A stretch of 64,000 nt of DNA, taken from NCBI GenBank assembly GCA_900660155.1, contig CABFPE010000041.1, forward strand, positions 895,158 through 959,157, written 5' to 3'. The notes below the pieces were generated by a model, which had not been told where the DNA came from, ran no database searches, and saw only the letters and a program-made list of their open reading frames with translations. The stretch comes from Hofstenia miamia (taxonomy: Eukaryota; Xenacoelomorpha; Acoela; Hofsteniidae). This document shows positions 32,121 to 45,964 of this stretch, one piece after another. Positions within the stretch are counted from its first letter, which is position 1; each line of letters begins with the position of its first letter. The position numbers were made by a program, and so were the translations under genes.

Positions 32121-35100
32121 CGAGACTCCAAAATTCATGATAACTAGTTAATTTTCGTGCTGGAAAGATTTTCATTGTCCATGTTCGTAATAGGGTTATG
32201 TGGTTTTGTGTCATTTATTTTTTGTTCTTTGTTTTATGAAAGCAATACATAAACATTAACACCTTTTGATAATATGATCCTGTTCATTTGGGATCATTTT
32301 ACTTTGCTTTTTCCAGCTTGTATTCAGGCTCAGCCTGTTAGTTTGCAAATTTAATAGAAATCAATTTTGAATTTACTAAACCTATTATATAGAAGACTAA
32401 ATAGTAGTTTGTACTATTGACTGTGTAAGACATGATCTCAATCATTACACGAAAATAGTTTTGGAGAATATTTAATACCAATGTAATACGAGGCTATAAT
32501 TTCTTGTAATTTATTTATTATTGGATACTTGCGTATTTCACATTTGTAAATATTTGGTATTTTTACTAGCACATATAAAGCATAAATCATATTCTTTAAT
32601 TTTATAGAGTTCGATATTCTTTGTCAATTTAAAGAATTTTGAAAAAAGTTGTTCCATATGTTTGTAGAGATAGCAATTTAAGTTTTTTATGTCGTTTTAA
32701 AATATAAAATTACATATTAAATAAATGTTCTTTGTAGTATACTGTGATTTGATGAGCGTCAAGAAATTGTCTATCTGTATGTTTCCCCAGCGCGTGTTAT
32801 AGCATGATTATTCATCATGGTGATGTTATATACAAGCATTAGTTGTTTTGTTTGTCAAAGTGCAATTAGTTGTTCATGAAATGTTGGTATTGATATCTTT
32901 TTTGCAACGTTATTGCTAATAATTAATCTAAGTTGTACCACAGTGAATGTCGATATTTTTCATTTTCAACATTTCATTTAATAATGGAAGCAAAAATCGT
33001 TGAGCATCCGTTATTTTTTGTTCAAATTCAAGCTAGATATAATTTTTTTAGTTATTTTCCACCAAAGCAATAGGACATGCAGTAGATTTATTTTAAATCT
33101 AATTTTTATGGTGTTTTCAAGTACTAGAATGGAATTACTCAAAATATTCAGTATTATGGTCCCTGAAATCTCATATAATTATTGGAGGCTTCTACAAACG
33201 TGGGCTAAGATTCTTTTGACAATATATTATTGTTTGTCTTTGATTGGCTATTGAATGAACTATGTTTGATTTAGACATTTTTTATTAATCATGTTCAATA
33301 ATATGTCAAATTAATTTATCCTTTCAAAATGTAACTGATTGATTCCCTTTGAATTAGAGTAGTATAATAGTGTGAACTACAGTAGTTCATTAGATTTTTG
33401 AACTTTTATTATCCAAAAAATCAATTATTGTCTTTCCTATTAGCAAACATTTTATTGTATTTTTAACCTTGCTCTTTTATTTCATAATTTCAGTTTTCAA
33501 TTCAAATTTGAATTTTTTATGCTTATTTTGTGAAGTGAAGTGACACAATGTTTCAACTCCTATAATGATTTTGTCGGATATTTTATTTTTCCAATTATAA
33601 AAATATGCAGTTAAGTCACTAAGGATCCATTTATTTAATTTGTCTTAACAGGTTTCAAACTTTTCTTCTATTTAATAAACGTGATATTTAGCTTATGTCA
33701 ATAATGTCTTTCTTTATACAATCTGTCGCTTTCATTATTATCACCGTTCTTTATTACTATTTTCATTTTCAGTATATTTGATGTAATTCAAAAATTAATG
33801 GACATTTAATTTTCATAATCGCAGTTTTTCACCTTCAATACATTGTTCTTCTCTACATTGTTAGGGTTAGGTATTAAAGTTCATGTTTTAAGTCTTGAAT
33901 ATTTTTGCTTCGGGACGAATCGAGTCAGCTTCTTAAAAGTCAAACCGGATTTCACATGTCGAGTTTTGTATACGTTTATAGGCTATCAATGTCATAATTT
34001 TTAAGACATCATTAAATAACTAACTGTTTTTGCAGTTACATTAATTGGTTAAAAATGTGTAATTGATCATTATTGTATATAGATATAGAATTCAGCAATC
34101 CAAACTGAATTTAGGAAAGGAATAGATATCAAATATCACTTGAATAAAGTGTGAAGTTTTAATATACCTTTTTTGAAAGATTAGAAAATGAAAAAAAATT
34201 ATAACATCTTGATGTTAGTAATGATCATTCGATAGATTCTATGACTCAACCTCAATGTCTCTGAAATACATTTTTGTAGAAAAGTTTATTAAATAGAAAG
34301 ATATATTGTTTTCAATATCAAATCAACAAAACTCAAGTTGACTCAAAATCTGTTAATATTGACTCGAAGTTTCGAGTACTCGCATTGCCCTAGTCTTCAA
34401 ATGTTGTTTTATGACATGAATAAACGAATGACTGCACAGATTGAATGATCAGTTTGTGCAATATGTTTATTAACGTAACTACATGTGTTTTGCATCAAAC
34501 GTCTCTTCCTACAGTTCTCTTTTTAAATTACATCTGGTACAACTCCCCTGAAGTTACTAACATCTTCAAAAAAGTCTTGTTATTCGCTCTAACAACAAGT
34601 TCTCACTACAATCATTTCCATTACTAAAAAATTTATAACGTTCAGGATCTATCCGGCCGTGGACTTTTTTTATCAAATCTAATTAAATAAATTTCCTTAG
34701 AATATTTTATAGCATTTCCAATATTGTACTGAAAACATTTTTTGTATTATTGAAAGTATTTTACGGTGTCTAAAACACACGCCATTCTGAAGAGGGAATT
34801 TGAAATTCAAACTGGTTTATATTTTAATATTCTCTCATTTTTTCTAATATTCCAGTTTCCAAAATATTTTCGTTGCTTATTTTTGTACTGTCATTAAGTC
34901 GTTTCTTTGTCATTGATGAATAACAGAATCTCGTATTTACTAACGCCCATTATAATGTGTTCAGTTAATGTCTATATAAAGAGGTGGAATTCTAAATTAT
35001 GTTATACAAGACTGCTACCGGAGTTAGTCCAATTTTGTTCTTTGGTTCTTGTTTTCTCCACTGAAAACTAGTCCTTACATATAATTATCATATCGCAAAT

Positions 35101-36240
35101 TACCAAGTTTTGACTTTGCCCGGCGTCAGCTGTACAAGATTGCAACAAATTTTAAATGAAAATGCGCTCAACAAATATCTGTAAACTGTAAGCGAAATCC
35201 ACAATGTTTTATCTTTGTTATGATGTTTTAGACAATTTTCTAAGTTCGCCCAATCATTTAGTATCCGTTACCAAGAGCAATTAAATCGATTTCCGCGCAA
35301 CATCCCCTGATGCCCCGCTAGGCCTTAGTTCGTGATGAATGTTTATCGAACAGAAAAATGATGTGAAATTATTGGTATGAATCAATAATTTCATTTCCAA
35401 TAGATTTCTTGCTATTCTAGACCAGCGTTATCCTGGAAAATTGCAAACTAGTGACATCTTGCAAAAAATGCACTGATTTATGACGGTCTCCAAATATTTT
35501 AAGGTGCACATTTATAGACATCAAAGCTAGTCATTTTAAGGCACCTTTCATTCATGGGAGAGGAGTAAATTTTTGAAAAAAATTGTTTCTATTTTATGAA
35601 AATTTACCAAAAAAATGTTCTTTTCATAATATTCATATAAACATCGCAATGTCGTATAGTGTTTATGTAATTTTTGAAAATGAAAGCGTCATCCCTCCCC
35701 CGCCTGTAGACGGCTTGTATTTAATCAGGTGCCGTATTTATCAAGATAGGAAATTTTCTTATTATTCAAAGCTATGCAAAGACAATTTGTTCTTACTTTA
35801 ATTATTTATTATTTCTACTGGCAAATGATGTAAACAGTCGCAATTTTCATCTCCATTAATTATTACTGTTAGATCATTAAATTTTCATGTTGTCTGGAAT
35901 TCTTGTAACTATGTAACCAACTCTCTTTGCTGTTTAACTCATCAGTTTATTGCATTTTACTTCGGCGTTGCACTTTTAGCCATTTATGATACTGACTCAC
36001 TCTTATTTGAAGCGCAACCAGTTAATTTCAGTGGTATTTATTACGCATTTTATTCTTTTTGTAAGTCGATTTGTATTGTTTCGGCCTAAATCTGTACGCT
36101 GGGTCGAGTAAAAAATATTAAGCCGGCTACCTAAAAACAAGTTTCCACCTCTGATATTGTTAAGGTTGTTTTTGCTATATTTTGTCCAAGAGTCCGCACA
36201 ATCACAAGGCTAAGAAACGGGATGTTAAGTTCAATAACAA
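31374..36240. other. Intergenic stretch with a TA tract
   Basis: AT-rich non-coding sequence. It includes a (TA)n tract at 32078-32119 and, near 34340-34395, a short CGAGTACTCG/TCGAGT-containing piece. That piece resembles one end of the element at 22498-22833. No gene is supported. Confidence 0.4.
32078..32119. repeat. (TA)n microsatellite
   Basis: About 40 bases of pure TA dinucleotide. Confidence 0.9.
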
Positions 36241-36250
36241 CTTAACCCTA

Positions 36251-38348
36251 TTACTTTAAGGTAGCTTGAATTCCTGTAGGGGGGGGGGCTTTCCACAACA
36301 GAAAATTATGCTGTAATTCCATAAAGATCAGTGTACTATTAAATTTATTTATTAAAGCTACATTGCAGAGGTTGAAATATTTGTATGATTTGTATAATAG
36401 CTCATCTCCAGTATTATACCCAGTTTTTAGTAAGTTACACAAACATTCTTCCAATTCATTTTCATATCGGCAAAAGTTACTACCTAAATCAATAAATGTT
36501 AAGATTTTAGACGATTTTTTGCAATGATATATCATCTATAGAAAATGTAATTTTCAACAATCCATTTCTCAAGTATTTTCTCATACATAAATGTTCTAAT
36601 ATATTTGTGTTTTCCGTGACATATACTAAAATTTTACTACTATATAAGTTTAGTAGCTTTGTGCTATTGACATTGCTTAGAAGCATTGTTCTGGGAAAAG
36701 GCTGAGAAATCATATTTTGAAATGATTAATAAGTCTGCAATTAGACATATCTGCATGTAATTGCTGTAAAATGCAATGAAATCCAAGGTATCAGTTTTTC
36801 GTCTGGCATTTCTAGCATTTATGATGTAAAAACTGCACCACCATTCTCAATATCACGTTTATCATCTATAATCAAGCAACTAATTACTAAAATAATAGCG
36901 CTATTGGATTCAGTAAAGGCATCTTGAAGGATTTCTAAAAAACAATTACTTAAATGTTTTCTGAGGCTACGTCTATTAAGGAACAATGTAATATTCCGCA
37001 AAAACGTGAAATAAACATAGAATACATAAGGAACTCGAGTATGCTTGCAATCAGTGCATCGAATTCCAACTGCATCTGATATTTTAAATATGTATCTGAG
37101 CAGTTGAACTTCAGGACAGTGGGAGATTGTGCTGCTAAGGCATACACTTTCATCTCTGGCCAGTGCCATAGGGCGAATTAATAGGGCGTTCAAGAATTGT
37201 TATATCTTGATTTTTTACTTCTACTAGGGTGATTTTTTTAGCAATGACTGGGTATTTCAGATTTTAAATCAAATTCCATCAGTTTTTGCTCCATAATAAC
37301 GAACAGGTCAAAACTACATACAATTATCTACTAAACACAAGGTGGAAACTTTGACAAAAGTTGGCAGTTATTCATTTTTTTTAAATTGGTTTTGTTTTTA
37401 TAAATCGACATAATTATTGGAGCTAGCAGTGTCTTACGGCCAGCGTTATTTGCAAATCCTACCCCAGACTGCAAAAGAACATAAATATTTGCATTAAATG
37501 GAAATGTAGGCCTTGTTGAACTAATTTAGTCACCCTTGGTTACTGAGTTTCGGTAGGTTGGTTCCGAGTGCAGTCATGTGGTATTAATGGATATTTGGAA
37601 AATGAATTTTCAATTACTTTTTTAATTTAATTGCCAAAGGATTTCCCGCAAATTTTCCTTGATCTGTTAATCAAATTTTTGCCTTGTCAGCGTCATTTAT
37701 GAAAACATAATGAACTTTTCATACTTCTGGTGTACATTATGATTTTCCAAAGATAGATGTGAGCACCTATGGATGTTGCAACCGATTTTGGTGTTAGCTA
37801 TACTCAAGAATATTTGATGTCTTACTCGGTTTATACATAATCGATATATTATGTGTAGTTGCAATAACTCTCTCAACAGTTGTACAGTTCAGATCTGTTG
37901 GTTGCTAAAATAAGCCTACCTATTTGCTTACAATAACTCCAGAACAGTGTTATCAACTTTCAAGTCTCTTACTTCTTTTTCGATAGGTCTGTAACCAGTA
38001 AACAATTTTTAAATGTTCTTTGAAGTTATCATCATATCTAATGTCGCAGTTGGTGAACACATTTCATATGTTCTGTAGATTTTTAGTCTGGCCAGTGTAC
38101 AGTTCTAAGGCATACATGGCTCATTACATGAATGTTTACCATTCCTCTCAGGTATTATAAAATTATGGAATTAATTTAACTTTGAGTAAATGGATATGCG
38201 GGGGAAAATGCAGAAACCGACTGCACTTCTGAATCGATTTTACTCCGTCTGCATTGTAATTCCCTGCCAATTTATTTATAATATCACCACTTGTTATCCC
38301 TGGATCAATATGAAGCAGTGCATTCCTCATGGCAAGTTGATTTTTCAC
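36251..38348 (-). pseudogene. Broken or multi-exon unrecognised minus-strand gene
   Basis: Four minus-strand frames look like real protein rather than AT-rich noise. They are 38348-38200 (NQLAMRNALLHIDPGITSG, GDIINKLAGNYNADGVKSIQ), 37193-36819 (124 codons; MALARDESVCLSSTISHCPE), 36693-36505 and 36515-36251 (FCRYENELEECLCNLLKTGY). A good acceptor, CAGCCTTTTCCCAG, precedes the third. However, the 124-codon frame is preceded by an in-frame TAA and ends at TAA with no convincing donor, and the last two frames join only through a gap too short for an intron. It is either a gene with missed junctions or a decayed copy. An alpha-helical repeat scaffold is possible; I cannot name a family. Confidence 0.4.
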
Positions 38349-39132
38349 AGTGTTTGAGTCTCAATGAATCACGTCTCTTTCTCATCTTGCCTCGTTGCTC
38401 CAGTAACAATTTTCTCCCACTGAATGCATATTTGTGTTAAATAGTCTTTTTTCACTTGTTATACTCCACTCTCAATTATTTCACAAGAATTCATTTACTG
38501 TGGATATCGGACCAGCTGTTCGCCTCTTATTGTCACGTTAAGGGTGTGTACGTTATATTTATTTATTATTTTCAACATCAATCTCGTACCATTTTACTTT
38601 CTATGTCTATATAATTTACATTTACTATTAATCTTACAAATCCCTGACACTGTTAACTTATTTTTATAAACTAACATTAGTTTTTATAATTTTAAAATGA
38701 ATTTCTTAGAACTTGATTAATTTGTTATATTCAATTGTTTAATTTAGTACTTGTGCTTAATAGCAACTTTCTGTTACCTGATACAAATTGAGATATGTAA
38801 AGATTAATTGCGCGTACAGCATAATTTAAACTGAATTTGTGTTTATTTTGTATCATCTGCTTAAGTCTCAAATTATTTCCATTTAATTAAACACACAAGC
38901 ACAATATTGCTATATTCAATGTCTACACACTGGTTTTGGTATTTCAATTCCAACTAGAAAAAAATTGTTTTGATTTAACAGTATATAGCAAATGCGATTC
39001 AATTATTTATTGTACGATTGTAAAATATTCTTTAATTATTGGTGCATGCATTCCTCTTTATCTCATTAATTAATTATGAAGAACAATACAGTATGCGATG
39101 GGCATTTCTCCATTAGTTTTAGTAGGTTAATG

Positions 39133-39446
39133 CAGGGTTTGCATGTTTTAAACAGCACCCGTTTAAAACAACGGTTTTTTTCAAATTTATATAGAACTTT
39201 ATGGATAGTTTGGGTTTTGTACTTTTCTCCTGAAAAAATAGTAAAACATGCGTTTTGTTTGTGTAATAAACAAAAAAATCCATTTTGATAGGTTTATCAT
39301 AATTCAATGTTTGCTACTCTATGGGCTTTCATCAAGATTTTAGTTCCTTGAGGTGGACCTGTTAAAGAGCTACAAAACATTGTTTTAAACTTTTACAACG
39401 TTTTAAACGTTTTTTTCTAAAAAAAATATACCTTTTCCCAAACCTG
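39133..39446. mobile_element. Possible hAT-like element
   Basis: It starts CAGGGTTTGCATGTTTTAAA and ends, inverted, CAGGTTTGGGAAAAGG, with GTTTTAAACG-type sequence inside both ends. The flanking 8-mers match at only five of eight positions (GGTTAATG and TGTTCACG). Subterminal sequence is reminiscent of the hAT at 9695-10240. Confidence 0.3.
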
Positions 39447-40015
39447 TGTTCACGATTTTTTAAATACTCTACATTTTGAGGGCTAAGTCTTTTTAAACAC
39501 AGTTAAAACTTCTTAACGATTCGCGGGTGAAATTCACAATCATTAACACACAACTTTAATCGCAATTCAATCATGACTTTATAGAAAATATTTTAAATTA
39601 TAGAGATTTTATAGGGCTTTTTTAAGTGTGCGTCTCTGTCTTTTAGTGCGTATTTCGTATTACTTACAGAAAGTTTTTCGAAAAAATAAACACTTAGGAA
39701 TTCCAACTATTCATTCAATGCTTGCGATTTAATTCTGCTCATATAAATTTTCACATTTGCCTGGAATTGCGCAACACTCTCTTGCTTCTAATGAAACAAC
39801 CCCTTCAATTAGAGCAAAAGATCCTTTTGAAACTGGAGTATAGTTACATAGATATTGAAATTTGCAATTTTCTATTCGAATACTTGTCAATTGTGTTATC
39901 TTCTGTAAACATATCATTCGTGGTGATCACACATCGAAATTCTTTTTTTACGCTTCGAATAAATAGTTGTGAATTAATTTCACGAGGATTGCGCCTTCAT
40001 CTAACTTGTAAATTA

Positions 40016-40017
<2 letters not shown>

Positions 40018-40047
<30 letters not shown>

Positions 40048-40221
40048 NNNNNNNNNNNNNNNNNNNNNNNNNNNNNNNNNNNNNNNNNNNNNNNNNNNNN
40101 NNNNNNNNNNNNNNNNNNNNNNNNNNNNNNNNNNNNNNNNNNNNNNNNNNNNNNNNNNNNNNNNNNNNNNNNNNNNNNNNNNNNNNNNNNNNNNNNNNNN
40201 NNNNNNNNNNNATATATATAT
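40018..40221. repeat. (TA)n tract with assembly gap of 164 N
   Basis: TA dinucleotide runs border undetermined bases 40048-40211. The true repeat length is unknown. Any frame drawn across it is meaningless. Confidence 0.95.
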
Positions 40222-40236
40222 AATAATATATTTTAA

Positions 40237-40502
40237 CAGCAAACATGTCTCGCTATATAATCATAAGTTCTTTACTCATAAAAATGGGGGAAACGGGGAA
40301 ATATAATATTATGTTTTAAGATAGACGTACGATGTTTAAGTGATGTAATTGTTTATTTATTAGATTGTTATTGTAGTTTTTTAATAACAATTTAATAAAT
40401 ACACAACTGCATCACTTCAAAATCCTACGTCTAATTTAAAGACAATACTTTATTTCCCTCTTCCCCCATTTTTATCACTGGGGAAGCGAAACATGTTTGC
40501 TG
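40237..40502. mobile_element. Near-palindromic TTAA-flanked foldback element
   Basis: Arms of about 130 bases are imperfect reverse complements. They start CAGCAAACATGT(C/T)TCGC and run through AAAAATGGGGGAA. They meet at a short centre around 40375-40395 (ATTGTTATTG...TAATAACAAT). TTAA flanks both sides (40233-40236, 40503-40506), suggesting a piggyBac- or Kolobok-type target. It has no coding content. The transcript would fold into one long hairpin. Confidence 0.75.
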
Positions 40503-41857
40503 TTAATGTTATTTGCATATATTTATATATATATTTTTTTTAAATATATATTTGACATAACATCATTATACGAGAAATCGTCATTAAAATGTTTTAGCAG
40601 TAGTTCAATTTCACCTTTTTTAAAAGTTAACATAGACCATTAAATAACAGTCCAGCTATTGTTTGAAGATTTATCAATTGTAATCCAATAACCACTAGTT
40701 TATGTTGTCGATGTAAAATTGGTGCAAATTTCGTATTTCTTGTATTGCCACCAGCTTTCTTATTTACCTCTTAACGTTGAATTCTTTTAAACTTGTGATG
40801 GTTTCTTCAAAATCATTTTAATCTCCCATAACGCATGAACTACAAGAGATATTGAGATCTTAAGAGCACCGTAGGGTAGATGTGTCTCTTTGCTTCATCT
40901 TCATTCGAAAGCAACCCTTTGTCGGTGTAGCTATTGCAGAACAATGATTGTGAGTTAGTGCTCGGCATGTGTTATCTATTTAAAGAAAATGATATAGCTG
41001 GTCGATAGAGCTTTTTAAAAAAATGTTTGAAAATATTAATTAAAACGTTTTGTGTCCTTGAAGATTTAGGTTAATATCATTTTCACAAATGTAGTTCTCT
41101 AACACCCTGCCTAATAATACTAATATTATTGTATTTCTTGAAAATGCTTCAGAAAACTTTTCAAACAGAAATGAATAGCAATATATGCATTACAAACTTT
41201 ATTTCTTTCTCCCATGTTTCTTCTAAAACTAAAAGCTATCTAAAAATTGTTGAACAAACTTTCTAATAATTATCCACTACAACACTTTTTTTGTTTTAGA
41301 GAGCTATAGTTACTTAAGTTATAATCAAATGAAATTATAGGTTTTTGGCAAAGAAATTCTTTGAAACACGCCATGGTAGTAAACAAATGGTAAAGATATC
41401 ATTCTTTTGAGTTAGCAATGATAATGAATATATATTTGAGATTTTAAAATTTTAAAAAATTCATAATCACAAATTTGATGTAACGATTTCAACGTGTTTA
41501 ATACATATTTCAAAAATCATGTAAAGAGCATATAACTTATTTACAAATTACTGGCTAAATATGGATTCCAAAATTAATGCTAACAAAAGCATCATATGTG
41601 TGAACGTATAATAAAAATTGCACAATGCTTAACTGCTATTACACCTTTAACTAAAAATCTAAAATAAATTTTTAATGGATTTTAATCTAATTTGTATTGT
41701 GAGAATTGTTGCATATAGACTATTACAAAAATTTTCAATTTTTGTATTAGTTTTTTAATGTATTGAGTTTGGTGGGGAAATTTTCTTGCATTATATGAAA
41801 AATAATGTAATTTTCTTTTTATAGAAATGCAAGTGTAACGTTACAAATTGTCTAACC

Positions 41858-41859
<2 letters not shown>

Positions 41860-41906
<47 letters not shown>

Positions 41907-41930
41907 TATACAGTATATACATATAAATTT
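41860..41930. repeat. (TA)n microsatellite
   Basis: A long TA run with two small interruptions. Confidence 0.9.
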
Positions 41931-43097
41931 ACTTTCACTTAGTGATTTTGTATGTACTCTAGTTCACAGAAAAAAAATGAGTGTGACAAAAATGTCTCGT
42001 AAATGCTATCATCACAAATTCAATTTAATAATAATTTGCTAATAAGTTTTAGTAGCCGCCTGGATCTCTTTATGTTTTGTGTTCTATTTGTTTGTAAACC
42101 AATTATTCGAATGTCATGCTGCTAAATTCAATTTTTCTAATTGCTGTATTAAATGAAGTGAAATACGTTGACATTTGTTTAATTGCTTACCGCTATTATC
42201 ACTTGTTAATGCTCACTTGAATCTGCAGTGAACTTACGGTAGGCATCTATATTCTGTTATTTTTTAATGCCAGATATTTTTTAATTTTAATTAAAGTTAT
42301 ACTAAGAATGAACTTGGTTGAGGAAGGTTAAATGTGCTTTGAAGTTTACCGCCATTGTAACGAGTCTAGTAAGAATTGAAGGTCTCCCCTGGTTGTATTG
42401 ACCAAAGATGAATTTAAGTTTCCCATTATTGTTATTAACTCATATTTGAATACTAACAAAGCTTCATTTGAAAGTGCTAACAATGCCTTCACAATTATTC
42501 CAAACAGAAAAAATCCATTGATAGAATTCCAAATGACTATGCTACCCAATTCCATAATGTATTTCAAGATCAGGAAAATGACGGAGCATCTCATTCGCAA
42601 TCTATGATTGCTATTCCATGTGATTAACTGGTCTCAGGTACATTGAACTAAATATTTGTGTGGTTGTGGGACTAACGTGGGTTTTGGAACCATAATTTTG
42701 GGTAAAATAAAAGTTAGGTTATGAGATGAAATGGTCTCATTGAACTAACATATTTCATGGGTGAGGACTAGGTCCTGTTTATATCGTCAGCAAATGAAGG
42801 CATAATCATAGCGGTCTTCAGTGCCTCGATTTATATTAATAACTTAAATATTAAGTTATGCAGACTTTCTATTTTTAGTAAAACTGAATTTGATTTGTTT
42901 ACATATGTAGATAAGATTTGTTGATGTAAGTAAATTATGATTGTAAAATAATGTTCGTCCTTCAGTTAGTAAACGTAGTAATCGCTATTATTTCTCCGAT
43001 TTTTACTTGTAACTTATATACTTTTCTAATTTGGCTAAAACGGAAAAGAATTGAAATTCAATTTTAAAGGCTGTTACTTTTCCTATTCTTCTAGTGG

Positions 43098-43174
43098 GTA
43101 TTGTAATTCTGCTTTTATCGCCAGCTTTTGATGTTCCTTTTAATTATGGCATTGAACTAATGGATGGATTGGAG
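43098..43174 (+). CDS. Very tentative isolated exon
   Basis: The acceptor CTATTCTTCTAG is followed by a frame reading GIVILLLSPAFDVPFNYGIE and then LMDGLE, before the donor GAG|GTGAGT. Both splice signals are good but no neighbouring exon was identified, so it may be chance. Confidence 0.15.
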
Positions 43175-45964
43175 GTGAGTTGTAACTCATTTCCTAAAAG
43201 AAGTTAAAGAATTATCTAGTGCATTATTATTTTTAAAATCATTCTATTTTTACTTGTACGTGTTTTTTCATGTGCTCGTTGCTTTCCTTAGTTCTTCCTC
43301 GGTATGAACTCAAGCTACTCTATTCAATAATAATTTAATAAACTTTTCAGGAAGCTCATTGTTGAAATAATTTGTTTTTCCGGGAGATTTTTTTATGAAA
43401 AAAATCGCGTTCCTCTCTAACAAAGTGCATTCGATCGGAAAATATTAGCATTAATTAAAAATGTTTTTCCTTTTTACTTTATATACATTCAGTTTGAAAA
43501 TTGTTATACAGAAACATTAGAACTATCCCCATTTCATAAAGAATTTTCACTTATCAACTCAACTTTACTTCTTTTATTCTACAACTTGTTAGCCGGGGAA
43601 AGATAATGCTGTATTTTTAATTTGAAGGAATATTTGGTCCTCATTTTTTCCATTCCTTAAAAATATATTAGGAAAATTGTTATTTTATGGGAAATATTCA
43701 TTTTATTCACATAATTCACTAATGTCATTCTGTGATTATATACCACCTATTAATTTGGTATACAACGGATGGTTTTGTACTTAGCTATTAACTGCCTGAT
43801 TTCAACGTCATTCCGCTATTGGAAACATATTTTTTAAAATTTTTTGGTACTAGGGTCAATGTCCATTATGACGCTTTATTCAAATTCAACACTTTTATAT
43901 GCGAATGGCCCTTTACGGATTAACCATTATGGCCGTTATTACCAACCTTTTCTTTGTAAAAGAAAGTATTTACCATTTTTTGCCTGAAGCGTATCTATTT
44001 TTATATGTTCAGCCCTTCCTTTATAATTATTAGTGAATTGCATTGATGGGTATTTTGAGTGTGAAAAGTAATCACAAAGTCATTCTACCTTATTTAGATA
44101 AAGCGTAGGTCATATTCAGATGTCACAATGTGTATTTGATTCCTAAGGCGTATCGGTTATCGCTAATGTTTTTGACGTATTGGAAATATTTTATTTCTTA
44201 CGTTATATTGCGTCATAATTGAATTCAAGCATTAACAATGTCGCTGTTTAATCGACTCCAGGTATCACAGACTTTCTGTCACCAGTTCTCCTCTTAACTC
44301 AATTAACCAACTGTACTTTAGATGAAAAACGCCTTTTAACATCTATTTTTAAAATTCTATAAATTTATATCGTTTTTTAAATGCATTAACTAAAAATATT
44401 TCTAACAAAATATTTTTACATTTCAAAAATTTGAAAACATGTGAGTTTACAAATGGAATTTAAGGAATTTTTTGTTTCCAACAACATCTTTTACGCATTC
44501 AACTCGAGCTTTGTTCTAATTACCTAGCAATGGGTTGTGGGACCAGTTTTGTGCCTAGTATCTTTCTCCATAGACTAGAACATTTTTTTTCATTTCGGAG
44601 AAAAACAATATTCCAGCGGAACCAATTATGTATCTTTAGCTTTTTGTACCAACATGACTTGTTGTAAATGCATTTTTAAATTTCATTATAAGAATTTGAA
44701 ATTTTTTGAGAAGTCAGATTTAAGGACCAGCACTAGATCTTTTATCACTACATATATTTTTGGAACAAGGCTAAAACTTGAAGTACTACAAAGCTTCAGT
44801 CTCTAATTTCGTTAAGCCATCAAAAGTTGCTTATAGTGTACATCCAAATCAAATTTGCATGACTTCAAATTCAACACATTTTAACACTTTTATTTTAACT
44901 TTTTAATTTGTTTAAAACATTGACGATGTAAATTGATACACTTGATCGCTTTAGTAAGTTAAAGCAGTGAATATATTAATAAAATTAATAGAATTATAAG
45001 AGATCCTTTGCGAACGTACATAATTGCTAAAACCTTTTAAATCCCACTATTACAAAAGCCATAAATAACTTTAAAATTCCTGTCATTGCATAGCTATGCA
45101 CTTTTCTATTTACTGTCTACATTTACCATAATCATATTGAATGTATTTCCATAAACCTAATTCCTGATCGGCGCAAAATATTTTCTCTCCTGCTGTTCAA
45201 ATTGAAGGTCACTTATATTATACATTTCTCATCACAAATCTCGTCTCCTTTGCTGTATACATAAATAATTTAAAATTCCATTATTATTTGGCTTTGAATT
45301 TCTGCGATGATTGAAAATCATTTATTTATAGGCTAGGGCCGAAAATGCCCCGAGGCCATCCACAAGCACTGTCCATAGTTCGTAGCCCATGTTTTCTGAA
45401 CAACGACTCGCACTTCTTTTGAGCAAAATTTATTGAAGAATTTTCCAATGGCTATTTTAGGAAATATTGTTTTATCCATTTAGAAAGCATGAATCTATTT
45501 TTGCAATCAGTTTTGTTCTTTACGTTCACTCAAAATAGTTTTCGTAATCTTTGTTTATATTCTGTCCGAACACTCAACGTCTGCAGTCCATGTATTTGCT
45601 GTGAACTGGTCTTTTTTTAACCATACATAATTATCTAAAAAAGCATATATGCTCTTATTTGAAGTGCTGTTACTGATTCCTGAAATTCCAAAATCCACAT
45701 ATCGAAACATTCGAGCAACCTGTAGCTGTAAGGAAACTTGTTCGACAAATATATCTAATTAAGACTAAAAGTCGTAAATGTTGCAAATGTAACCTTTTCC
45801 TGAACTTCAAAGTTGGACACGCTGTGTGTTTAGAATTTAATCACGAATCAGCAAACTGAGTAAATGAGTATTCTATTTATCAAGTTTGCAGAACCAATGT
45901 TTTAAGTTATGCTATTTATAAATTTTATTTAGTGAAACTGTAAATACATGCCCAAGCCATCGTA

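Larger units (their letters stand above)
40510..45900. other. Intergenic stretch upstream of CSRNP
   Basis: AT-rich, with a (TA)n tract at 41860-41930. A plus-strand frame at 42398-42607 and a short exon-like piece at 43098-43174 (TTCTTCTAG acceptor, DGLEG-type end at GTGAGT donor) are the only weak coding candidates. The CSRNP promoter presumably lies at the right end, but no motif can be assigned. Confidence 0.4.

Noticed and set aside
39722..40306. 194-codon plus-strand open frame across the N gap
   Set aside because: About a third of it is undetermined bases translated as X and another part is TA repeat; there is no evidence of coding.
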